Origin: Choanephora cucurbitarum
Lineage: Eukaryota > Mucoromycota > Mucoromycetes > Mucorales > Choanephoraceae
Length of the DNA: 13,373 nt
Direction: 5' to 3'
Assembly: GCA_025331435.1 (NCBI GenBank)
Contig: JAIWNI010000277.1
Coordinates: forward strand, 1 to 13,373
The position numbers and the translations under genes were made by a program. The notes beneath the pieces are model-generated. The model was not told the origin of the DNA and did no database searches. It saw only the letters and a list, made by a program, of their open reading frames with translations. Positions 8,346 through 13,373 of this stretch are shown in pieces (positions within the stretch are counted from its first letter, which is position 1; each line of letters begins with the position of its first letter).

Positions 8346-8768
8346 ATCTTGTCTTGAATTCGTTTCCTATTTATTCGTATAATTAGCTGCTTTTTTTTTC
8401 TCGCCTTATAAATATATATATCTATCATCATTATTGCTCTTACTACCTCTATAGTTATCCATATTTTGTAAAATAAAATAAAAGGGAAAGAAAGGAGGAA
8501 AAGGAAAAAAAAAGGTTCTTACATCTTAACATCTCTTTTGTGTAACTTTTTACATGACTTATTTACCAGGATGCAAATCAGCCACCCAATCTTTTTCTTT
8601 TCTCTTTCCACTTCACTTCTATTCAGCTCATTTAGTTTGTTATGGCTGCAGTACAGTTCATCCAATTTATAGTCAAACGCTTACTATCAACAAGCTGCTG
8701 TTAGATCTCTCATTGCTACTCTATTCTTTGACAAAAAGTTCAGTTCGTAGTGGCTTGTTTCGTACTCA
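8346..8768. other. 3' flank of the transposase relic up to the LTR
   Basis: There is no supported gene. AATAAA words at about 8473-8484 are followed by a purine-rich tract to about 8515. TGTAACTTTTTACA at 8540-8553 is a small hairpin-like palindrome. The open frame at 8554-8787 runs into the LTR and has no motif, so it is not called. Confidence 0.4.
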
Positions 8769-8909
8769 TGTTATAGAACGGCCCTAATCTCTTGATTATC
8801 TTATATTTAAATATCCCTTTAACCTCCACAAGAGGCGTTCACCCAATGTATTACGAATCTCCTAATTAGGAATCCTCAACTATTATCCCTGTAGCAATTA
8901 GACGTGTAT

Positions 8910-8916
8910 TATAAAT
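8910..8916 (+). promoter_or_regulatory. TATA box of the LTR promoter
   Basis: TATAAAT within the putative U3. It lies 49 bp upstream of 8959, the base where the self-priming match begins and hence the inferred transcript start. Confidence 0.45.
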
Positions 8917-8939
8917 CCTTCTTCTCTCTCTGAAGTTTT

Positions 8940-8945
8940 AATAAA
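8940..8945 (+). terminator. Poly(A) signal in the LTR
   Basis: AATAAA lies about 14 bases before the inferred start of R. In the unseen 3' LTR the same word would direct poly(A) addition of the element's RNA. Confidence 0.4.
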
Positions 8946-9025
8946 GCTACTAACAGTCTCAAAAAGTACTCAATAGTCTTTATTATACATCATCTATCAA
9001 AAAATATACACGTTACATAACATTT

Positions 9026-9035
9026 TACTTTTTGA
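9026..9035 (+). other. Candidate self-priming primer binding site
   Basis: TACTTTTTGA begins three bases after the LTR and is perfectly complementary to TCAAAAAGTA at 8959-8968 inside the LTR. No TGG-starting site for a tRNA 3' end occurs between the LTR and the (AAC) repeat. In Tf1-type Ty3/gypsy elements the 5' end of the RNA folds back and primes at such a site. The match is seen; the role is inferred. Confidence 0.4.
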
Positions 9036-9137
9036 ATACTACTCTCTCTCTCTCTCTCATTTTTTTTTCTCTCTAAAACGAACAACAACAACAACAACAA
9101 CAACAACCAAGGTGCTCAACATCATGAAGATGTCGAG
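9036..9137 (+). repeat. Retrotransposon leader with (CT)n and (AAC)n repeats
   Basis: (CT)n at 9042-9058, then a T run, then nine perfect AAC triplets at 9081-9107. The leader is nearly G-free, so it should be unstructured RNA. (CAA)-type leaders are known to help translation in some viral RNAs; a similar role here is inference. The gag frame is open back to 9036 but has no in-frame ATG there. Confidence 0.6.
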
Positions 9138-9222
9138 ATGGCCAACGCTCCTGCCATCACCACTCCCACTGCAGCTATCAACGAAGTTAAAATGGCTCAA
9201 CAAGCTTTGGCTGCCATGTTAG
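9124..9222 (+). other. Upstream ORF overlapping the gag start, out of frame
   Basis: ATGs at 9124 and 9130 share a frame different from gag and run to a TAG at 9220-9222, giving 32 codons across the gag ATG at 9138. The 9124 ATG has A at -3, a fair context. The gag ATG has G at -3 and G at +4. If the transcript starts in the LTR, ribosomes must pass two ATGs by leaky scanning to make Gag-Pol. Confidence 0.4.
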
Positions 9223-12200
9223 CCAAAAAACGCGAACTTTTTGCTCTGTTTGTAACTTTGCAAGCAGCTAATCCTGGGTCTGAGGAAACTCAAGCAGCTG
9301 ACAAGGCCTACACAGACCACCTCAAGTACATTGAGACCATGGAAAGAAACTTGGCCTCCTTCTGTGCCCCTCCTGTCTCTTCCGCTGGCTCTGTTACGTC
9401 AAGCATAACCCATCAAGAAATGGATAACTCCATGCGTGTCGTGGTTCCTAACCGTATGCCACTTCTTCAGCTTGCAGGTGAGCAAGTTTGGGAAAAAGGT
9501 GAGCGTGTGCATGAAAACGCACAGGAGTTCTGTACTTCTTTCGAGAAGGTGCTCAATGCATATCAGCTCAAACTAGACACTAATTGGGAAAGACTCCTTC
9601 CTATGTGTCTAAATGGGGATCAGACCAGCTGGGCCTCGAGTAAGATCCTTGGCAAGCAATTGCTTTGGATCGAAGCTCGCCAAAAAGTGCTAGAGCAGTT
9701 TGACTCTCCTACTCGTCAGATCATGGCATGGGTGCAAGTAGGACGTACCATGCAGGGCGCTAAAGAATCAAACCGTCAATATGCTACTCGGTATCAGCGT
9801 CTGTGTCGTGAAGCCGGCATAGATGATGACCGCAAATTAGCTATGATGTTCTTTAGTTCCTTGCGTGATGATGTTAGGAAAGGCTGTTTGTCTTCGATGC
9901 CTGCTTTTTGCGGCGCGCAATTACCTTCATCTATCCAACAGGTCATTGACCTGATCCTAGCCTGTGATGACGAGACCTATAATCCCACCAAACGAAGAGT
10001 GTCAGAGGAAGCTGAACCTCATAAAAAAATGAAGTCAAATGACAATCAGAGAACTGGTAAGTCATCCCAAGAACCTTGTCATTTTTGTAACAGAAAATGG
10101 TACTATGGTCACAAATGCAAACAATTTTATGAGCATTTGAAGCAGAAAAATAAAGGCCAAACATCAAAGCAATTTGATAAGGTAAGTCGTATGGCTATCC
10201 GTACTTCTTCCTCCCCTTCTGCAGGCCATGAACAAGGTGAAGACATCAATGGCAGAGTCAACCTCTTGGCTCTCGAATGTAAGTCGAAAGATCAAATAGT
10301 CACTAAAGACTTTAAAAATGTAACCAAGTCTATTCTATTTCCAATTACGGTAGAAAGGAATTTCAGGACACTGGCTCTTCTTGATTGTGGTGCAGATTTT
10401 TCTGCTGTTAGTCTTTCTTTCTGTAAAAGACATAATATCACTATTAAAAGTCTTTCAAATTACAGAAATAATTTCATCAAAATGGCTGACAATAATACCA
10501 CTGTGAAGAGATTAGGTACCTGCGTATTATCCACTACCTGTAATCAAAAGACCATAACCCATGAATTTGAAGTTATGAATCTGAGTAATGAATATGACTT
10601 GAGTATTGGTACAGACATCATGCATGTGTTCGGAATTGGTATTTATGGTTTACCTGTAAATTACGACGATCCCATGTATCTAAACGAAACTGATGCTAAG
10701 AGACGGTTTGAAGGTAAAAGCGAGTTGCTGGAACAAATTGACAGAGAAAATCAGCTATCTGAGAATTCTCCTGTATGTACTAAAACAGAGTTTGAATTGG
10801 CTATGAAAGAAATTGAACCTTATGTTCAAAAGAATCAAGCTATTCCAAAAGGCTCTTTCTGTACAATTCCTGAAAGTGTTGTGTATTTACATACACCTCC
10901 TAATGTAACTGCTTATCGACGTCCATATGATGTACCCTATATGTATCACAAAGTAATTGATGAGCAAATTCAAACATGGTTAGAGGAAAAATTTATTCGT
11001 ATAGCTTCGGCTAACACAGAATGGAACTGCCCATTAACTATTGTCAAAAAAACGAATGGAAAAGGTGAAGTAACGGGTTATAGAGTTTGTCATGATCCTA
11101 GACATGTCAATGCTCTCCTACAATCAATTGATCGTATGCCTTTACCTCTGATACATGATATCTTTATGGATCTCAGAGATGCCAAAGTCTATAGTACTCT
11201 AGATCTCAAATCTGCCTTCAATTCCCTCAAACTCAATGAAGATGACGCTCATAAACTTAGTTTTACTTGGAGAGGTATTCAGTATACTCCTATTGGCACT
11301 GTATTTGGTGTAAAACATGTATCATCGATCATGCAAAGAACAATGAGTATTGCTGTTCAAAATTTACCTTTTGCCCGTTGTTTCGTAGATGACATTGTCA
11401 TAAAAAGTGAAAACCTCGAGCAACACAAAATCCATGTAAAACTAGTCATCCAGAAGCTTACTGAAGTAAATCTCAAGCTCAACCCCTCAAAATGTAAGTT
11501 TTTCCAAAGTAAGATATTCTTGCTCGGATTCCACATCTCTCCTTTGGGCATATCCATGGACCGCAGAAAGCTCATTAATGTTCTTGAATTTCCTGTTCCC
11601 AAGACTGGAAAGGACATTATGAGATATTCTGGATTAATCAATTACTTTCGTAATTTAATCCCTAACGCGTCTCAACTCATGTCACCTTTGGATGGTCTCC
11701 GTAACTGTAAAAACTTGGGTAAAGTATGGACCACCTTGCATCAAAAAGCGTTTGACAATTTAAAGCAAGTACTTCTTCATGATTTGCTATTGTCTTACCC
11801 TGATCTCAATCATCCTTTCTGTATTGCAACGGATGCTAGCGATTTTGGCATTGGTGTTGTCTTATACCAGAAATTTGACAAAGAAATCAAATATATCTCT
11901 TTCATGGCTAAAAGCCTATCTAAAAGTGAAAAGAACTACTCGGTAACCAAACGGGAGTTATTAGCAATTGTTTTTGCTCTCAAGGCTTTTCATAAATATA
12001 TCTATGGATCGCATTTTATCTTGTACACAGACCACAAAGCTCTCACATATCTGCATACACAACGTATAGCCAACTCTATGATGATTGCTTGGTTTGACAC
12101 TATCCTTCAATATGACTTTTCAATCGTTCATTTGCCTGGTACTAGTAATATTCTACCAGATACTCTTTCACGTTTGTATGAACTGGATGATGCAACTGAA

Positions 12201-13373
12201 CTGGGAGAGGATAAAGCGGCTCAAAATCACGTTCTCAACAGTCGTGCAGCTGTCAAAGAAACCTTCCCAAAGTTAGATAGTGGCGAATATTTCACTCCTC
12301 CAGATGCCGAAGAAAGAAAGTTACTCTTGTTGCGCGAACACGTAAAAGGTCATTTTGGCTCAGATGCTATCTATCGATCCCTACGTCGCAAAGGCATATA
12401 CTGGACAAATCTAAAGAATGAAGCAACAGAATTGGTAAAACAGTGCATACCCTGTCAAATGCATACTGTCAGAAGAGATGGATTTCATCCTCTGAGACCT
12501 ATCGTAGCTAAACTTCCTGGTGATCATTGGGCAATTGATCTCACTGGCCCTTTTACAACATCAAAAAACGGAAATAACTATCTACTTGTAATGGTGGATA
12601 TTGCTACTAAATTCTGTGTGCTGAAAGCAATCCCTGACAAAACAGCGTATACGATTGCCAATGAAGTAGTAGAAGTATTCTGTACGTTTGGTCCTTTTAG
12701 ACGTCTTCAATCTGACAATGGTACGGAATTTGTGAACAAGGTCATGGAGACTTTCAAAGAACATGCTGGCTTTGAGCATTCGCTCATTTCACGCTATCAC
12801 AGTCGAGCAGACGGTGCTGTCGAAAGACAAATTCAAACTGCCGTTCAAGTCATTCGTAAAAGAGTGAATGGAGCAAAAGCCGACTGGGACGTATACGTGA
12901 AACCAACACAGCTGTTTATCAACACAAAATACATTGATCGCACAAAAACACCTCCTTTCACTCTGATGTTTGGTCGTGATGCAAATGATTTTGAAGACTA
13001 TGGAAAGTTAAAAGAAGAACCAACGCGTAAAGCAATTAATCAAGAATTGCAAGACAGAATTAAAAAAATTTCTACAATTGTTCTGCCTGCTATACATGAA
13101 AGAACAATTCTTGTAACACAAAAAATGAAGGAACGATTCGATGCCACTCACCGCATAGTTGAAATACCTGTAGGTGCAACAGTAATGGTTAAAGTAACTG
13201 GTCAAAAGAGCAAGTTAGACCCCAACTGGGTTGGTCCCTATACAGTGAAAAGAGTGACTTCTGCTGGTACTTATGTATTAGAAAACGAAAAAGGAGAACT
13301 CGAGTCCAAAAACTATCCTCCATCTCTCATAAAAATGATATCCAATGAAGCTTTTGGACCAAATGATCAATTT
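9138..13373 (+). CDS. gag-pol: Gag-Pol polyprotein of a Ty3/gypsy retrotransposon, 3' end outside window
   Basis: A single frame of 1412 codons with no stop, still open at the last base. It makes the capsid and the enzymes for copying the element's RNA to DNA and inserting it. Gag has a Retrotrans_gag-like helical region at about residues 150-270 and a variant zinc knuckle C314-x2-C317-x7-H325-x-C327. The protease motif is DCGA (D416). In RT, LDLKSAF carries D689 and FVDD carries D751/D752. RNase H shows ATDAS (D899), KRELLAIV (E940), YTDHKAL (D965) and LPDTLSR (D1008). Integrase has the zinc site H1068-x3-H1072-x30-C1103-x2-C1106 and the catalytic triad D1134, D1193, E1229 with a D-x35-E spacing, then a GPY/F module (W1364-VGPY). 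Domain order RT-RNase H-integrase identifies Ty3/gypsy. Gag and Pol are fused without frameshift, as in Tf1. A chromodomain may follow outside the window. I chose 9138 as the first in-frame ATG. Confidence 0.93.
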   Translation, partial: MANAPAITTPTAAINEVKMAQQALAAMLAKKRELFALFVTLQAANPGSEETQAADKAYTDHLKYIETMERNLASFCAPPVSSAGSVTSSITHQEMDNSMRVVVPNRMPLLQLAGEQVWEKGERVHENAQEFCTSFEKVLNAYQLKLDTNWERLLPMCLNGDQTSWASSKILGKQLLWIEARQKVLEQFDSPTRQIMAWVQVGRTMQGAKESNRQYATRYQRLCREAGIDDDRKLAMMFFSSLRDDVRKGCLSSMPAFCGAQLPSSIQQVIDLILACDDETYNPTKRRVSEEAEPHKKMKSNDNQRTGKSSQEPCHFCNRKWYYGHKCKQFYEHLKQKNKGQTSKQFDKVSRMAIRTSSSPSAGHEQGEDINGRVNLLALECKSKDQIVTKDFKNVTKSILFPITVERNFRTLALLDCGADFSAVSLSFCKRHNITIKSLSNYRNNFIKMADNNTTVKRLGTCVLSTTCNQKTITHEFEVMNLSNEYDLSIGTDIMHVFGIGIYGLPVNYDDPMYLNETDAKRRFEGKSELLEQIDRENQLSENSPVCTKTEFELAMKEIEPYVQKNQAIPKGSFCTIPESVVYLHTPPNVTAYRRPYDVPYMYHKVIDEQIQTWLEEKFIRIASANTEWNCPLTIVKKTNGKGEVTGYRVCHDPRHVNALLQSIDRMPLPLIHDIFMDLRDAKVYSTLDLKSAFNSLKLNEDDAHKLSFTWRGIQYTPIGTVFGVKHVSSIMQRTMSIAVQNLPFARCFVDDIVIKSENLEQHKIHVKLVIQKLTEVNLKLNPSKCKFFQSKIFLLGFHISPLGISMDRRKLINVLEFPVPKTGKDIMRYSGLINYFRNLIPNASQLMSPLDGLRNCKNLGKVWTTLHQKAFDNLKQVLLHDLLLSYPDLNHPFCIATDASDFGIGVVLYQKFDKEIKYISFMAKSLSKSEKNYSVTKRELLAIVFALKAFHKYIYGSHFILYTDHKALTYLHTQRIANSMMIAWFDTILQYDFSIVHLPGTSNILPDTLSRLYELDDATELGEDKAAQNHVLNSRAAVKETFPKLDSGEYFTPPDAEERKLLLLREHVKGHFGSDAIYRSLRRKGIYWTNLKNEATELVKQCIPCQMHTVRRDGFHPLRPIVAKLPGDHWAIDLTGPFTTSKNGNNYLLVMVDIATKFCVLKAIPDKTAYTIANEVVEVFCTFGPFRRLQSDNGTEFVNKVMETFKEHAGFEHSLISRYHSRADGAVERQIQTAVQVIRKRVNGAKADWDVYVKPTQLFINTKYIDRTKTPPFTLMFGRDANDFEDYGKLKEEPTRKAINQELQDRIKKISTIVLPAIHERTILVTQKMKERFDATHRIVEIPVGATVMVKVTGQKSKLDPNWVGPYTVKRVTSAGTYVLENEKGELESKNYPPSLIKMISNEAFGPNDQF

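Larger units (their letters stand above)
8769..9022 (+). repeat. Probable 5' LTR of the Ty3/gypsy element
   Basis: The 254-bp segment starts TGTTAT and ends ATAACA, a perfect 6-base inverted repeat with the TG...CA ends usual for LTRs. Inside are a TATAAAT box (8910-8916) and AATAAA (8940-8945), as expected for U3. The position, 115 bp before gag, fits. The second LTR is outside the window, so the boundaries rest on terminal structure alone. Confidence 0.6.
8769..13373 (+). mobile_element. Ty3/gypsy LTR retrotransposon, 5' part to window end
   Basis: The parts in order are: the 5' LTR (8769-9022), a possible self-priming site, an untranslated leader, then one gag-pol frame with domains in the Ty3/gypsy order protease, reverse transcriptase, RNase H, integrase. 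The 3' end, polypurine tract and 3' LTR lie beyond the window, so LTR identity and target duplication cannot be checked. The five bases before the LTR are ACTCA, the expected target duplication if the boundary is right. The uninterrupted coding frame suggests recent insertion. Confidence 0.9.

Noticed and set aside
8554..8787. 77-residue plus-strand ORF before the LTR
   Set aside because: It crosses the LTR boundary, has no motif, and lies in CT-rich sequence.
9943..13205. Minus-strand and off-frame ORFs within the retrotransposon
   Set aside because: They are shadows of the continuous gag-pol frame, with no motifs of their own.

Overview
The window looks like a transposon-rich stretch of a fungal nuclear genome, most probably an early-diverging filamentous fungus (Mucoromycota-like). 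This rests on AT-rich DNA, very short introns (54-66 nt) with GTAAGT/GTATGT-type donors, CTAAT/CTAAC/CTGAC-like branch sites and TAG acceptors, and on tnp2-type transposase and Ty3/gypsy relatives. The genus call is inference only. I see no rRNA, tRNA, CRISPR array or obvious host housekeeping gene.

Region 1 (1-3245, +) is a decayed tnp2/CACTA-type transposase. It has a clear core (about 735-2017) and a clear tail (2462-3245), but reading it needs at least six frame changes, and an unexplained 444-bp non-coding stretch lies in the middle. Region 2 (3292-4406, -) is a four-exon gene for a coiled-coil protein of unknown function. It is tail-to-tail with the transposase; the two stops are about 46 bp apart with interleaved poly(A) signals. 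The pair may be the two genes of one DNA transposon.

Region 3 (about 4410-6912) is mostly non-coding. It holds three consensus introns that frame a tiny hypothetical spliced ORF (4800-5086), a cluster of short TGACAA-type repeats (5623-5860), and a doubtful ORF (5951-6613) built around a long pyrimidine-rich tract and a poly-A tract.

Region 4 (6913-8345, +) is the three-exon C-terminal half of a second transposase-like protein, broken by one frameshift and one nonsense codon. Region 5 (8769-window end, +) is a Ty3/gypsy LTR retrotransposon. It has a probable 254-bp 5' LTR, a possible self-priming site, a CT-rich/(AAC)n leader, and one uninterrupted 1412-codon Gag-Pol frame still open at the last base. 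All catalytic motifs expected up to the integrase GPY/F module are present, so it looks young and possibly active, unlike the broken DNA-transposon genes beside it.

The most interesting points are the Tf1-like self-priming architecture with two out-of-frame AUGs before gag, the sharp contrast between decayed and intact elements, the convergent transposase/coiled-coil pair, and the repeated TAG|ATGCT acceptors around 4760-4911. I found no strong evidence for a wholly new system.
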